NCBI GenBank assembly: GCA_036006425.1
Contig: DASYPQ010000024.1
Coordinates: forward strand, 124,001 to 188,000
Source of the DNA: DASYPQ01 sp036006425
Lineage (GTDB): Bacteria; Planctomycetota; UBA1135; GCA-002686595
Direction: 5' to 3'
DNA: 64,000 bases
The translations under genes and the position numbers were made by a program. This document shows, one piece after another, positions 24,339 to 33,556 of the stretch; position 1 is the stretch's first letter, and each line of letters begins with the position of its first letter. The notes under the pieces are model-generated. The model was not told the DNA's origin and did no database searches. It saw only the letters and a list, made by a program, of their open reading frames with translations.

Positions 24339-24946
24339 CGAGGGCAAGGGATCCGGCACTCGTGATCCTCGCGGCCGGCGCGAGCACGCGGCTCGCCCAG
24401 TGCAAGGCGCTCGCGCCGCTCGCCGACGGCACTCCGCTCGATCTCCTGTGCGCGCGCGGCGCGTGCTTCGACGGAGCGCCGACGCTCGTCGTCACCGGCG
24501 CCGATCACGACGCGATCGCCGCGCGCTGTCCGCCCGGCGTCGAGATCCTCTGGAACGCGGACTGGCGCCTCGGTCGGACCGGAGGCGTCCGCCTCGCGAG
24601 CGTCCATCGGCCGGGCCTCGATCTCTGCCTCGCGCCCGTCGACGTCCCGCGCGTCCCGGCCGAGGTGTTCGCGGCGCTCCTCCAGGCCTGGCGCGCCCTC
24701 GGAGCTCCCCCGCTCGGCTGGCTCGCCCCCGCGCATTCCCTCCCGGGGGAGGCCGCTCCGCGGTTCGGGCACCCCGTCGTCGTCGGGAAAGAGCTTCTCG
24801 GACGCCTCGCCGAGATGGACCCCGGAACCCCTCTCCACGCGCTCCGGGCGCAGGCGCAGCCCCTTTCTTCCGTCCCGGTCGCGCGTCCGGAGGTCCTCGA
24901 CGACCTCGATGACCCAGAAGATTTTCAGAGAATGCGCATTCTCTAG
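24335..24946 (+). CDS. MobA-like nucleotidyltransferase
   Basis: 203-residue NTP-transferase of the MobA/MocA type. The signature LVILAAGASTRLAQCKALAP at residue 8 is the nucleotide-binding loop plus conserved Lys, and DLCLAPVDVPRVPAEVFAAL carries the metal-binding Asp of the CxxxDxP region; FGHPVVVGKELLGRL resembles MocA's GHP block. Family members transfer CMP or GMP to molybdenum cofactor, but other pathways use the fold, and no other Mo-cofactor gene is visible here. GTG start at 24335 overlaps the previous stop. Confidence 0.8.
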   Translation: MTRARDPALVILAAGASTRLAQCKALAPLADGTPLDLLCARGACFDGAPTLVVTGADHDAIAARCPPGVEILWNADWRLGRTGGVRLASVHRPGLDLCLAPVDVPRVPAEVFAALLQAWRALGAPPLGWLAPAHSLPGEAAPRFGHPVVVGKELLGRLAEMDPGTPLHALRAQAQPLSSVPVARPEVLDDLDDPEDFQRMRIL

Positions 24947-25002
24947 AGGAGCGAAACCTCCACTCGACCCCCCTGCCTCGCCGATAGCTCGACCACCCCG
25001 CA

Positions 25003-28000
25003 ATGACCTTTCAAGGTGATGTAGGCGGCATCGGGCTCGCGGATCTTCTCCAGAGCCTGGCGCGCGGCCGGGACGGCATTCTGACCCTGATCGGTCGGGG
25101 AGGCCTCCAGTCCACCCTGGGGGTCGAGGAAGGACTGATCCACCTCCTCGCCGACCCGTCGGAAAATGCCGATCTGTGGCGCGATCGCGCGCGCGCGGCG
25201 TGGGTCGGCGATCCGAACTCGCGCATCGATTCCGTGCGCATGACCGAGATCGCGCGCGCGCACAGGATCGAGATCCTGTACCGCCTGCTCGACTGCGACT
25301 CGGTGCACTTCCGGTTCACGCCGGGTCCGCTGCCGCGGCCGCCCGAGGACGCGATGATCAGCAAGGCGGAGACCGGTTTCTCGAGGCCCGCCTCGCGCCG
25401 CGACGCCGTGTGGTGCGCGCCGATGCCCGTCGACGCGCTCCTGCTCGAGTACGCGCGCTTGAAGGACGAGGCCGAGGGACTCGGGGCGGCGTTCTTCCTC
25501 AGCGACCACGCGGTGCTCTACGTGATCGATCCGGGCATCTCCGAGGGCGAGTTCGCGCGCTATGCGACGCAGCTCGACAACAGCTCGAGCCTGCTCGAGA
25601 CGGCCGATCGACTGGGCTGGTCGCTGCGCCAGATGTGCGTCACCACGGCGACCGCGATCTCACGCGGCGTGATGCGCCTCGCGCAACCGGCGGAGCTCCT
25701 GAACCTCGCGCAGAGCGAGCTGCTCGCCGGGAATTCCGAGCGCGCGGCGTCGCGCCTGATGGCCTGGTACGAGACGGCAGCCCCCGGCCCCTTGTCCGAG
25801 CAGGACGCAGACTTCCTCGTCCACGAGTGGAACGCGGGGCGCCTGCAGCTCGCGCTGAAGCTCATGGACGGCCCCGCGGCGCGCGCGGTGCTCCGCCGCG
25901 TCGACTGCGTCGTCTTCAACCCGATCGCGTCGGCCGAGCGCTGGAAGGAATTCTCCGAGTTCAAGTCGCCCGATCCGATCTCGAAGCTGCGCGTCCAGAT
26001 CTGCCAGATCCGGTCGGCCGCGGAAGACACGATGCCGCCGGTGCGCGATCTCCTCGCGATCGCGCGCGGCTTCAACGAGCGCCACATGTCGCTGCGCGCG
26101 GCGGCGTTCCTGCGCATCGCGGCCGCCCGCCAGCCCGAGGCGCCGGGTTCCAGGATCGACCTCGGCCTCGGCCTCCTGAACGCGGGGTGCATCGACGAGG
26201 GCGCGCCGTGGCTGCTCGACGCGGCGCGCACGCTGATCGACGAGGACCGCGGCGAGCGGGTCGTCAACCCGCTGCGCACCCTGATCGAGCTCAGCCCCTC
26301 GAACCGCGAGGCGCGGCGCCTCTTGTCGCGCGCCCGCGCCGGGGCGATGCGCCGCCGGCTCACCGGGAAGCACGGGATGCTGATCGGCGCGGGCCTGGTC
26401 GTCCTGCTCGTCAGCGGCTGGGTGCACGTGAGCTCGAAGCGCGCGACCGAGCAGAAGCTCTCCTTGATCGCGGACAAGCTCGCCGATCCGCGGGAGGCCC
26501 TGGGCCTTCTCGACAAGGAGTTCCCGAACGACGCCTCCGCGCCCGTCGCCCGGCTGCGCCACTCGATCCTCGAGCGCCGCCGCATGGACGACCTCGCCGC
26601 GCGCAACGGCTGGAACACGCTCTACCGCGACGCGCAGATGGAATGCGCGCGCGGTGACCCGCTCGACGGCGTCCGCAAGATCTTCAAGATCCCGGCACCG
26701 CCGCAGCTCATGGACGACTCGGAGCCCTGGCCCTCGCCGTCGGACCTCCTCGAGAGCATCGGCGTCCGCGGGGACGAGATGCTGGCCGAGCTCGGGCCCG
26801 TCACGATCGACGAGATGGCGCAGATCCACGCGGAACAGCGCGCGGCGAAGCTCTTCACCGACCTGAAGGCGGAGCTCGTCGGTCACGAGAAGGAGTTCGC
26901 GGTCCCGAAGCTCGAGAAGCGCCTGATCGAGCTCCAAGGAAAACTCGAGGCACGCGCCGACGAGCGCGCGACGAAGCGCGCCGCGCGCCTCAAGAAGGAG
27001 AACCAGGTGCAGCAGGATCTCCTGCTCGCCGCCGCGCGCGCGCACGCGCAGGCCGGGGACCACGTGCGGTCCGTCGCCGCGTACAAGCAGCTCGTCGAGC
27101 TCGACAAGACCGGCAAGCTCGCGAGCATCCTCGCGGTCGAGATCCAGATCGAGGAGAAGCGCACGAACGCGATCCAGCGCGCGCGCGATCTCGCCGGCGC
27201 CGGCAAGCACGAGGAAGCGAAAGCGGCGCTCACCGGGGCGCTCGACAACGGCAGCGACTACCTCCTGCCCTGGCGCCTCCAGACCGTCCCCTCGGGAGCG
27301 CGCGCGCGCCTCGCCGACGGCACCGTGCGCGTGACGCCGTTCAATCTCGAGACCGCGTTCGGCGAGAAGATCGCGATGACGATCGAGAAGGAAGGCTGCG
27401 AGTCCGTCGCGCTCAACGTCGACACGCCCGCCGACCGCACCGTGTACCTGACGCAGGCCCCGGAGCGCTGGTGGCACGCCAAGGGGCGCGTCGAGGCGCT
27501 GCCGCTCGCCGTCGGCGACGATCACATCCTGTGCGACCGCAACGGGACGATCGTCCGCATGACGCAGGGCGGGAAGATCGTGTGGCAACGCCAGATCTCG
27601 TCGCTCGGCGGGGTCGCGCGCACGCCGGCGTACCTGCCGCGGCAGAAGGGCAAGCTCGTGATCCTGACGGAGGACGGAGCCGCGTGGCTGTGCGATGCGG
27701 CGTCGGGGGACCTCGAGGGTCCCCTCGCGCTCGGCTCGCCGCCCGTCGCGGGCCCGCTGAGCTGCACCGACGGCGTCCGCGCGCGCCTGCGCGACGGACG
27801 CACGGTCGTGTGGACGGAGGCGCTGCAGCCCGAGGCGGCCGCGTCGCAGACCGACGTCGAGCAGACGAGCGACGAAGCCGATCCGGCCGCGGGCGGGAGC
27901 GCGCTCGTCGCGCTGCGGCGGACCGCGAGCGGTTCCCTGACGCTCAAGTCGCCGTGGACCGGCTGGACGGTCGAGGTCGGCGAGAAGGCGTGCATGCTGC

Positions 28001-28146
28001 GCGCGAAGGATCAGGACAAGCCCTGCGCCAGCCTGCGCCGCGACGGGGCGTGGACGTACGTCGCGTGGGAAGCGCCGCACGCGCAGCTCACGAACGGGCG
28101 CCTGTGGGTAGCCGACGGTCTCGGTCTGCGCTGCTACGTGCCCTGA
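25003..28146 (+). CDS. Large DUF4388 membrane protein with PEGA-like and propeller-like C-terminus
   Basis: 1047 residues. The N-terminus (MTFQGDVGGIGLADLLQSL, GRDGILTLIGRGGLQSTLGV) is a DUF4388/PATAN-type domain, typical of bacterial signalling and gliding proteins. A helical repeat region follows, then one transmembrane segment (about 457-476, IGAGLVVLLVSGWVHV), a long charged coiled coil (about 610-700), a PEGA-like beta domain (about 755-820, QTVPSGARARLADGTVRV) and a C-terminal region with repeated blades resembling PQQ/WD-type propellers (HILCDRNGTIVRMTQGGKIV). Probably a scaffold linking a cytosolic sensor to an extracytoplasmic part. Precise role unknown. Confidence 0.75.
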   Translation: MTFQGDVGGIGLADLLQSLARGRDGILTLIGRGGLQSTLGVEEGLIHLLADPSENADLWRDRARAAWVGDPNSRIDSVRMTEIARAHRIEILYRLLDCDSVHFRFTPGPLPRPPEDAMISKAETGFSRPASRRDAVWCAPMPVDALLLEYARLKDEAEGLGAAFFLSDHAVLYVIDPGISEGEFARYATQLDNSSSLLETADRLGWSLRQMCVTTATAISRGVMRLAQPAELLNLAQSELLAGNSERAASRLMAWYETAAPGPLSEQDADFLVHEWNAGRLQLALKLMDGPAARAVLRRVDCVVFNPIASAERWKEFSEFKSPDPISKLRVQICQIRSAAEDTMPPVRDLLAIARGFNERHMSLRAAAFLRIAAARQPEAPGSRIDLGLGLLNAGCIDEGAPWLLDAARTLIDEDRGERVVNPLRTLIELSPSNREARRLLSRARAGAMRRRLTGKHGMLIGAGLVVLLVSGWVHVSSKRATEQKLSLIADKLADPREALGLLDKEFPNDASAPVARLRHSILERRRMDDLAARNGWNTLYRDAQMECARGDPLDGVRKIFKIPAPPQLMDDSEPWPSPSDLLESIGVRGDEMLAELGPVTIDEMAQIHAEQRAAKLFTDLKAELVGHEKEFAVPKLEKRLIELQGKLEARADERATKRAARLKKENQVQQDLLLAAARAHAQAGDHVRSVAAYKQLVELDKTGKLASILAVEIQIEEKRTNAIQRARDLAGAGKHEEAKAALTGALDNGSDYLLPWRLQTVPSGARARLADGTVRVTPFNLETAFGEKIAMTIEKEGCESVALNVDTPADRTVYLTQAPERWWHAKGRVEALPLAVGDDHILCDRNGTIVRMTQGGKIVWQRQISSLGGVARTPAYLPRQKGKLVILTEDGAAWLCDAASGDLEGPLALGSPPVAGPLSCTDGVRARLRDGRTVVWTEALQPEAAASQTDVEQTSDEADPAAGGSALVALRRTASGSLTLKSPWTGWTVEVGEKACMLRAKDQDKPCASLRRDGAWTYVAWEAPHAQLTNGRLWVADGLGLRCYVP

Positions 28147-28185
28147 GTCGCGCGGACGCGGCGTGAAATCGCCGGCGCGGCGTCG

Positions 28186-28191
28186 TATCGT
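28186..28191 (+). promoter_or_regulatory. Putative -10 box for the lipoprotein at 28198 (leaderless)
   Basis: TATCGT ends 6 nt before the GTG start, so transcription would begin at the start codon. Confidence 0.38.
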
Positions 28192-28197
28192 CCACGC

Positions 28198-29043
28198 GTG
28201 CCGCGCGCTCTCTCCTCGATCGTCGGTCTCGTCTTCTGCGCCGCCGCGTGTCACGCGCCGGCGCCCGTCGAGAGCGCGGAGACGCGCTCCGCTCCCACGC
28301 CGGCCGCCGCAGCTTCCCCCGAAGCGCCTCCGTCCGTTTCCGCGGTCGACGAGGCTCCGCTCCTCGCGCTCCCGGCGGACTGGAGCGAGCGCAGCGATCT
28401 CGCGTTCGAGCGCGCGCTCGACGGCTGGCTCCCGCCCGGCGAAGCGCGCCGGTTCGGGACGGAGGATCTCGCGGTGCTCGAACGGGCGCTCGCCGGAGGC
28501 GACGTCACCGCGGTGCGCGCGGCCGTGCTCCTCGCGCGCACGCGCGACGCGCGCGCGGGAGACGCCCTCCTCGCGCGGCTCGAGCGACGCGTGGGCGTGC
28601 CGACGGGCCTGAGCGGCCGCGACGCCGCCGACGTCGTCGCCGCGGCCTCGTTCGGGATGCACACCGCCGAGCCCGTCGACGCCGGACGGCCGCTCGCGAC
28701 GAACGCCGCGGCGCGCCTCGTGAACCTCGGGGCCGGGAGGACGCCGCACCCGGACTTCTGCGTGCGCGTCGAGTGCGCGCGGAGCGCCCTGCTCCTGGGG
28801 CGCGACGAGGGCATTCCGTTCCTCCTGAGCGTCCTGCGCGCGGGGACGACTGCGGGTCGCGTGTTGACGCCGGAGGAATCGCTCGACGACCTCGCGTGGG
28901 CGCAGCGCCGCGCCGCGGAGGCGCTGTCCCACCGCGCCGGCACGGAGCCGAAGTTCCGGCCGGAGGCCTCCGTCAGCGACCGCCAGGCGGAAGCGGCGCG
29001 GCTCGAGGCGCTGCTCCCGCGTCCGCAGGAAAAGAAGCGCTAG
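28198..29043 (+). CDS. Predicted lipoprotein, unknown function
   Basis: 281 residues. MPRALSSIVGLVFCAAACHA is a lipoprotein-like signal (Cys14 or Cys18), followed by an Ala/Pro/Ser-rich linker to about residue 60. The rest is alpha-helical with alanine- and leucine-rich segments (DLAVLERALAGGDVTAVRAA, GDALLARLERRVGV) suggestive of HEAT-like repeats. No family recognised. The last 71 bp overlap the 3' end of the convergent GT87 gene. The GTG start is directly preceded by a -10-like box. Confidence 0.6.
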   Translation: MPRALSSIVGLVFCAAACHAPAPVESAETRSAPTPAAAASPEAPPSVSAVDEAPLLALPADWSERSDLAFERALDGWLPPGEARRFGTEDLAVLERALAGGDVTAVRAAVLLARTRDARAGDALLARLERRVGVPTGLSGRDAADVVAAASFGMHTAEPVDAGRPLATNAAARLVNLGAGRTPHPDFCVRVECARSALLLGRDEGIPFLLSVLRAGTTAGRVLTPEESLDDLAWAQRRAAEALSHRAGTEPKFRPEASVSDRQAEAARLEALLPRPQEKKR

Positions 29044-30289
29044 CTCCGCGCGCGAGCTCGCGGAGCCCCGTCGCGAAGAGCAGCAGCGTCCCGCCGGCGA
29101 CGAGCGCGGCGCCCGCGGCGGGCTCGTGCAGGTCGAAGAGGCGGCCGACGTTCTGGAGCGCGACCATCGCGAGGCCGGTGCACGCGAGCAGCGCGGGGAG
29201 CAGCGGCCCCGCGGGGCGCACCAGGAACAGCGCGAGCGGCACGATCGCAACGAAGTAGTGCTGCCACGCGAGCTCGGTCGAGAGTAGCGACAGTGCCGCG
29301 CCGAGTCCGACGAGGAGCACGGTGCGCGACGGATCCGGCGCGGCACTCCGCCTGCGTCCGACGACGAGCGCCGCGATCGTCGCGAGCACGAGGAGTGCCG
29401 GGATCACGGACCCGAACGACACTCCCGCGCTGTCGCGCAGCAGGCGCACGAGCGAGTAGTTCCCCTCGCGCGCGTCCCCCGCGATCGGCGACCCCGCCGC
29501 CATGAGACGCGGGAGCTCGCGCAGCCACGCGGACCACGGCGCCGCGGAACCGAAGAACGCGATCGACGCCACGACGCCCGCGAGAACGCCCGCGACCTGC
29601 CCCGCGAGCGACGCCCCGGCCCTCCGCCACTCCCCGGCCAGCCCCCATCCGAGCACGACGACCGCCGCGATCGCCGCGAGGTTCGGCTTGAACGCGAGGA
29701 GCATTCCGAGCACGACACCCGCGACCACGTGGCGCCCGCGGAAGCGCGGGCCGCATTCGAGCGCGAGGAAGAGCGCGACGACGAGCAGCTGGAGACGGTT
29801 CACGTTGCCGGCGATCACGTCGTCGACGAACGGGTTGAACCACTGGAGGAGCGCCGCAACAGCGAGAAGGCCCGCAGTGAGCGAGAATCCGAGGAGGCGC
29901 GCGAGGAGCGCGATCGCCGCGGCGTAAGCGAGGAGGCTCGCGCGCTGGAAGACGGTCTGGCTCGCGTCGTAGTCGGCGCCGGAGAAGACGCCGAAGAGCG
30001 TGTAGAACCAGGGCGTCGAGTACGTCTCGAGCTCGCGGCGCTGGCTCGCCGCCTGGAGACGCTTCGTCGGAGTCGCGGGCGCGGCGGCGTACGCGCGCTG
30101 GGCGTAGAGCTCGCCGAGGCGCTGGCGTTCCGGCGCCGCGTAGACGTCGCTCGTCTCCTTCGCGGCGACGGCGCGGCCGACGACCCAGAACTGGTAGTAG
30201 TCGATGCAGGCGGGCCGCGCGGAGAAGTCCCAGGCCGAAACGAGCGCGTACGCGGCGAGGAGGAAGGCGAGCAGCCGCTCGGGGCGCAT
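28973..30289 (-). CDS. GT87-type membrane glycosyltransferase (DUF2029)
   Basis: 438-residue polytopic membrane protein with about ten hydrophobic segments. The early motif ACIDYYQFWVVGRAVAAKET, with acidic residue after TM1, and the loop QRRELETYSTPWFYTLFGVF match the GT87/DUF2029 pattern of polyprenol-phosphate-dependent mannosyltransferases (GT-C fold), as does LGMLLAFKPNLAAIAAVVV. Donor and acceptor are inferred from family only. The ATG at 30289 follows a CACAAT box by 6 nt. The C-terminal tail is low-complexity and overlaps the convergent lipoprotein gene. Confidence 0.82.
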   Translation of the reverse strand: MRPERLLAFLLAAYALVSAWDFSARPACIDYYQFWVVGRAVAAKETSDVYAAPERQRLGELYAQRAYAAAPATPTKRLQAASQRRELETYSTPWFYTLFGVFSGADYDASQTVFQRASLLAYAAAIALLARLLGFSLTAGLLAVAALLQWFNPFVDDVIAGNVNRLQLLVVALFLALECGPRFRGRHVVAGVVLGMLLAFKPNLAAIAAVVVLGWGLAGEWRRAGASLAGQVAGVLAGVVASIAFFGSAAPWSAWLRELPRLMAAGSPIAGDAREGNYSLVRLLRDSAGVSFGSVIPALLVLATIAALVVGRRRSAAPDPSRTVLLVGLGAALSLLSTELAWQHYFVAIVPLALFLVRPAGPLLPALLACTGLAMVALQNVGRLFDLHEPAAGAALVAGGTLLLFATGLRELARGASASFPADAGAAPRAAPLPPGGR

Positions 30290-30295
30290 CGGCGG

Positions 30296-30301
30296 ATTGT
30301 G
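30296..30301 (-). promoter_or_regulatory. Putative -10 box for the GT87 gene
   Basis: On the minus strand CACAAT lies 6 nt before ATG 30289. The surrounding GGCACAATCCG, spacer and ATG are almost identical to those of the RidA-like gene at 38540. Confidence 0.4.
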
Positions 30302-30336
30302 CCAGGGAGGCGGAGTCGGTTCGAGGACGGCGCCGC

Positions 30337-30342
30337 TAGGCT
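30337..30342 (+). promoter_or_regulatory. Putative -10 box for the FAD oxidoreductase gene
   Basis: TAGGCT 9 nt before the ATG at 30352, with no Shine-Dalgarno between; divergent from the GT87 promoter only about 35 bp away. Confidence 0.45.
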
Positions 30343-30351
30343 GGGCTGCGC

Positions 30352-31518
30352 ATGACCGCGCCCTACGACGTCGCCGTGGTCGGGTCTGGCCCGGCCGGAG
30401 CGACGGCGGCGCTCCTTCTCGCGCGCGGCGGGAAACGCGTCGCGTTGATCGAGCGGGAGACGCTGCCGCGCTACAAGACCTGCGGCGGAGGCGTCGTCGG
30501 ACGCGCGTTCCAGGTCCTGCCGGGCGACGTGAAGCTTCCGGTCGAGCACGCGTGCTTCGCCGCGGAGGCGCACTTCCTCGAATCGAACATGAGCTTCCGC
30601 GTCGAGCGCGACGTGCCCATCGTCTCGATGACGATGCGAGCGGACCTCGACAAGGCGCTCGCGGACGCAGCCGTCGCGTCGGGAGCGGAGCTCTTCGCGC
30701 CGTGCAACCTCATCGACTTGAAGCAGGACGCCGATGCCGTCGACCTCGAGACGACGCGCGGCACGATCCGCGCGGCCTGGGTCGTCGGCGCGGACGGCGT
30801 GCTCTCGACCGTCGCGCGCAAGGCCGGCTGGACCCACGCGCCGAGGACGATCCCCGCGCTCGAGATCGAAGCGCGCGTCCCGGCCGACGTCCACGCGCGC
30901 TTCGCGGGCATCGCGCGCTTCGACTTCGAGGCGATGGAGGCGGGCTACGGCTGGGTCTTCCCGAAGCGCGAGCACCTCTCCTGCGGCATCCTGACGATGC
31001 AGCGCGGTCTCGGCGGGCTCCACGAGGAGCTCGACCGGTACCTCGCGCGCGTCGGCGTCACCGGCGTCCTCTCCGCCGAGCGCCACGGGTACGTGATCCC
31101 GGTCAAACCGCGGCGCGGAGGGTTCGCGCGCGGGCGCGTGCTGCTCGCCGGCGACGCGGCGGGATTCGCGGACGCGCTGACGGGCGAAGGCATCTCGATC
31201 GCCATGGCGAGCGCGCGCATCGCCGCGCAGACGATCGTCGAGACGCGGGACGGCCGCGTCGGCACGGCGTACGCGCGCGCGCTGCGCCGCGACCTGCTCC
31301 CGGAGCTCTCGATCGCGCGGGGCCTCGCGTGGATCGCGTACCGGCGCCGCGGTCTCATGCGCGCCGCCTTCCGTGCCCGCGGCGCGGAGCTGACCGAGCG
31401 CGTCGCCGACGTCTTCCTCGGCACGCGCACCTACCGCTCGCTCGTCGCGCGGCCCGGCAGCTACCTCAGTCTGCTGCGCGGAAAGCTCGTCGCGAGCGCC
31501 GCGCACTCGGCCGGCTAG
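30352..31518 (+). CDS. Geranylgeranyl-reductase-family FAD oxidoreductase
   Basis: 388-residue flavoprotein. The FAD-binding Rossmann motif VAVVGSGPAGATAALLLARG is at residue 6, LPRYKTCGGGVVGRAF follows as in the geranylgeranyl/digeranylgeranyl reductase family, GADGVLSTVARKAG closes the second FAD contact, and VLLAGDAAGFADALTGEGIS is the late GD motif. YGWVFPKREHLSCGI is also typical. Family members saturate isoprenoid chains of lipids, quinones or chlorophyll; the substrate here is open. The stop codon shares a CTAG palindrome with the stop of the convergent pirin gene. Confidence 0.9.
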   Translation: MTAPYDVAVVGSGPAGATAALLLARGGKRVALIERETLPRYKTCGGGVVGRAFQVLPGDVKLPVEHACFAAEAHFLESNMSFRVERDVPIVSMTMRADLDKALADAAVASGAELFAPCNLIDLKQDADAVDLETTRGTIRAAWVVGADGVLSTVARKAGWTHAPRTIPALEIEARVPADVHARFAGIARFDFEAMEAGYGWVFPKREHLSCGILTMQRGLGGLHEELDRYLARVGVTGVLSAERHGYVIPVKPRRGGFARGRVLLAGDAAGFADALTGEGISIAMASARIAAQTIVETRDGRVGTAYARALRRDLLPELSIARGLAWIAYRRRGLMRAAFRARGAELTERVADVFLGTRTYRSLVARPGSYLSLLRGKLVASAAHSAG

Positions 31519-32387
31519 GACAGATGCCCCATCCGTCCGCTCTGGTAGTCCTTGATCGCCTGGTAGATCTCCGCGCCGGTGTTCATCACGAACGGGCCGG
31601 AGGAGACGACGGGCTCGCCGAGGGGCTCACCGCTCAGCACGAGCACCTTGGCGGGCTTCGTCGCGGCGACGGAGACGCCCGTGCCTTCCGTGGAAAGGAG
31701 CGCCATCGACGCTTCGCCGACGGGAGCCGAGCCCTCGACCGAAACCTCGCCTTCGAGGACGACAATCGCCGCGTTGTGGCCGGCGGGCAGATCGAAGGAA
31801 GCCGAACCGGAGAGACGGACGTCCCAGACATTGACCGGCGTGACCGTCTCCGCCGGCCCGCGGATTCCCTGGCATTCACCCGCGATGACGCGCACGGAGC
31901 CCGCGCCGCCGGCGAGGTCGACGACCGGGATGCGCGCGGAGGTGATCTCCTGGTAGCGCGGCCGCGACATCTTGGCGCGCTTCGGGAGGTTCACCCAGAG
32001 CTGGACCATCTGCATGGTGCCGCCCTTCGCGGCGAAGTTGCGCTCGTGCTTCTCCTCGTGAACGACGCCGGAGGCGGCGGTCATCCATTGGACGTCGCCG
32101 GGAGCGAGCTTGCCGGAGTTGCCGGCGGAGTCGCGGTGCTCGAGCTCGCCTTGGTAGACGATCGTGACGGTCTCGAAGCCGCGGTGCGGGTGCTCGCCGA
32201 CGCCGCGGGGAGTGTCCGTGGGGCCGAATTGGGTCGGGCCGGCGTAGTCGAGGAGGAGAAAGGGGCTGATCTGCTCGCCGAGGTCGTTGGAGGGAAAGAG
32301 GTTCCGGACGTGGAAGCCGTCGCCGACCATGTGGGTGGAGCGGGGGCGGAAGAGACCGAGGACGCGCTTCTGCGTGGCTGTCGTCAT
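31515..32387 (-). CDS. Pirin-family cupin protein
   Basis: 290-residue bicupin. The N-terminal cupin has the pirin metal site in GEHPHRGFETVTIVYQGELE, followed by HRDSAGNSGKLAPGDVQWMT and the glutamate in HEEKH. The C-terminal cupin (about 170-280) is degenerate. Bacterial pirins have been reported as quercetinases or as partners of metabolic enzymes, so function is uncertain. It converges with the oxidoreductase, sharing the terminal CTAG. Confidence 0.93.
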   Translation of the reverse strand: MTTATQKRVLGLFRPRSTHMVGDGFHVRNLFPSNDLGEQISPFLLLDYAGPTQFGPTDTPRGVGEHPHRGFETVTIVYQGELEHRDSAGNSGKLAPGDVQWMTAASGVVHEEKHERNFAAKGGTMQMVQLWVNLPKRAKMSRPRYQEITSARIPVVDLAGGAGSVRVIAGECQGIRGPAETVTPVNVWDVRLSGSASFDLPAGHNAAIVVLEGEVSVEGSAPVGEASMALLSTEGTGVSVAATKPAKVLVLSGEPLGEPVVSSGPFVMNTGAEIYQAIKDYQSGRMGHLS

Positions 32388-32485
32388 GAGGGCGGAGTCT
32401 TTGGCACGAACGCGCGCGGATTCAATGGGCGGGACCGAGGCTGAACGCGCGGACTCCAGAGCGGGCGGCGCCGAGCCAGGACGAC

Positions 32486-32534
32486 CTGAATCAGGCGTGG
32501 GAAGTCGCGAGCACGGGGCGCTGATTCAGGCGTG
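32486..32534. repeat. Short imperfect direct repeat (14 bp, twice)
   Basis: CTGAATCAGGCGTG (32486-32499) and CTGATTCAGGCGTG (32521-32534) differ at one base. The second copy covers the end of the membrane protein gene at 32526. It lies at the edge of the lower-G+C block. Significance unknown. Confidence 0.5.
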
Positions 32535-33071
32535 AGCGGGCGCGAGCCAGGCGAACCAGCCGAGCGGCGCATCGGGATTGCCGAGCGTGTAGAGCGTCTC
32601 GCCGATCAGGCAGACCGTCCCGAGGACGATGATCGTGGCGCGCTCGCCGCGGAGAGCTGCGGCGACGAGGAAGAGGAGTGCCACAGGGACGAGAGCGACC
32701 TTACCGACACCTAGGTAGAAAGAGACCATCACCTCGAGCGAGGGATGTCCGTGGGTCGGCGCGAGGATGGTGACGGCGAAGGCGAGGACGTCGAGCGCCA
32801 TGAGCGCGCAAACCCACCACGCGAGTCGCGTCGCGCGGGTTCGCGAACCGAGAAGCCACCGCGACGCGAGGAAGGGAGCGACGAGGGCCACCATGACGAC
32901 GACGTCGACCCAGCTGAGGTGCTGCCAGAAGCGGAGCTGGAACGGTTGGAAGCGAAACCAGACCACGAGGACGAAGACGACGAGCGCGAAGACCGCCAGC
33001 ACGATCCTCGAAGACATCGAGCTCGGTGTGTTGGCCGGCTCCGCCTCGCTCACGCGCTCGAGATCACTCAC
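32526..33071 (-). CDS. Integral membrane protein, unknown
   Basis: 181 residues with about five hydrophobic segments (IVLAVFALVVFVLVVWF, VDVVVMVALVAPFLASRWLL, WWVCALMALDVLAFAVTIL, VALVPVALLFLVAAAL, IIVLGTVCLIGETLYTLG). No family recognised. The GTG start at 33071 overlaps the TGA of the DinB-family gene (GTGA), so they are translated together. Confidence 0.65.
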   Translation of the reverse strand: MSDLERVSEAEPANTPSSMSSRIVLAVFALVVFVLVVWFRFQPFQLRFWQHLSWVDVVVMVALVAPFLASRWLLGSRTRATRLAWWVCALMALDVLAFAVTILAPTHGHPSLEVMVSFYLGVGKVALVPVALLFLVAAALRGERATIIVLGTVCLIGETLYTLGNPDAPLGWFAWLAPAHA

Positions 33072-33547
33072 TTGTGTCCCATCGCTTCCTCGAAGTGCTC
33101 GCGAGCATGCTCGGCCTCCTGAATCAGAACGTCCGCGACGGTGACCTCGCGCAGAGGTCCGTCAGGCTGGTCGCGCAGCCGGACGCGACGCTCGAGCCCG
33201 TCCTCGAGCGGCTCGATCTGCGCCGCGACGTACTCGTTGAGCGCCTCGAGCAGACGCAAGCTCGGCGCGAGAGGCTTCCGGTCGTAGCGCATCTGCTCCA
33301 TCCACTTACCGAATGGCAGCATCCAGGACCAGTCGTAGACCGATCCGGGGCTCCCGAGGGCCGCGGTAACGATGCTCGCCGCGACGACGTTGGCCTCGAC
33401 GACGTGGTGCACGGTCTCGCGGAGCGTCATCGACTCGGCGTCGGGTCGCCGATCGATCTCCGCTTCGCTACGCCCTTCGACCAACTTCTGCACGAGCGGG
33501 ACGACCGCTCGCCACTCTGCGAGTGCGTCGGGGCGAGCCTTGGACAT
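33068..33547 (-). CDS. DinB-superfamily protein
   Basis: 159-residue four-helix-bundle protein. TLRETVHHVVEANVVAASIV gives the first histidine of the DinB/YfiT metal site and VLIQEAEHAREHFEEAMGHK the two C-terminal histidines. Such proteins are metal-dependent thiol transferases or of unknown function. The ATG at 33547 has TAGGAT 9 nt upstream. It is first in a two-gene unit with the membrane protein. Confidence 0.75.
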   Translation of the reverse strand: MSKARPDALAEWRAVVPLVQKLVEGRSEAEIDRRPDAESMTLRETVHHVVEANVVAASIVTAALGSPGSVYDWSWMLPFGKWMEQMRYDRKPLAPSLRLLEALNEYVAAQIEPLEDGLERRVRLRDQPDGPLREVTVADVLIQEAEHAREHFEEAMGHK

Positions 33548-33556
33548 GCGACTCCG

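Noticed and set aside
24947..25002. GAGG/CCTC stem after the MobA-like gene as a terminator
   Set aside because: Only a 4-bp stem with a 7-nt loop and no T-run.
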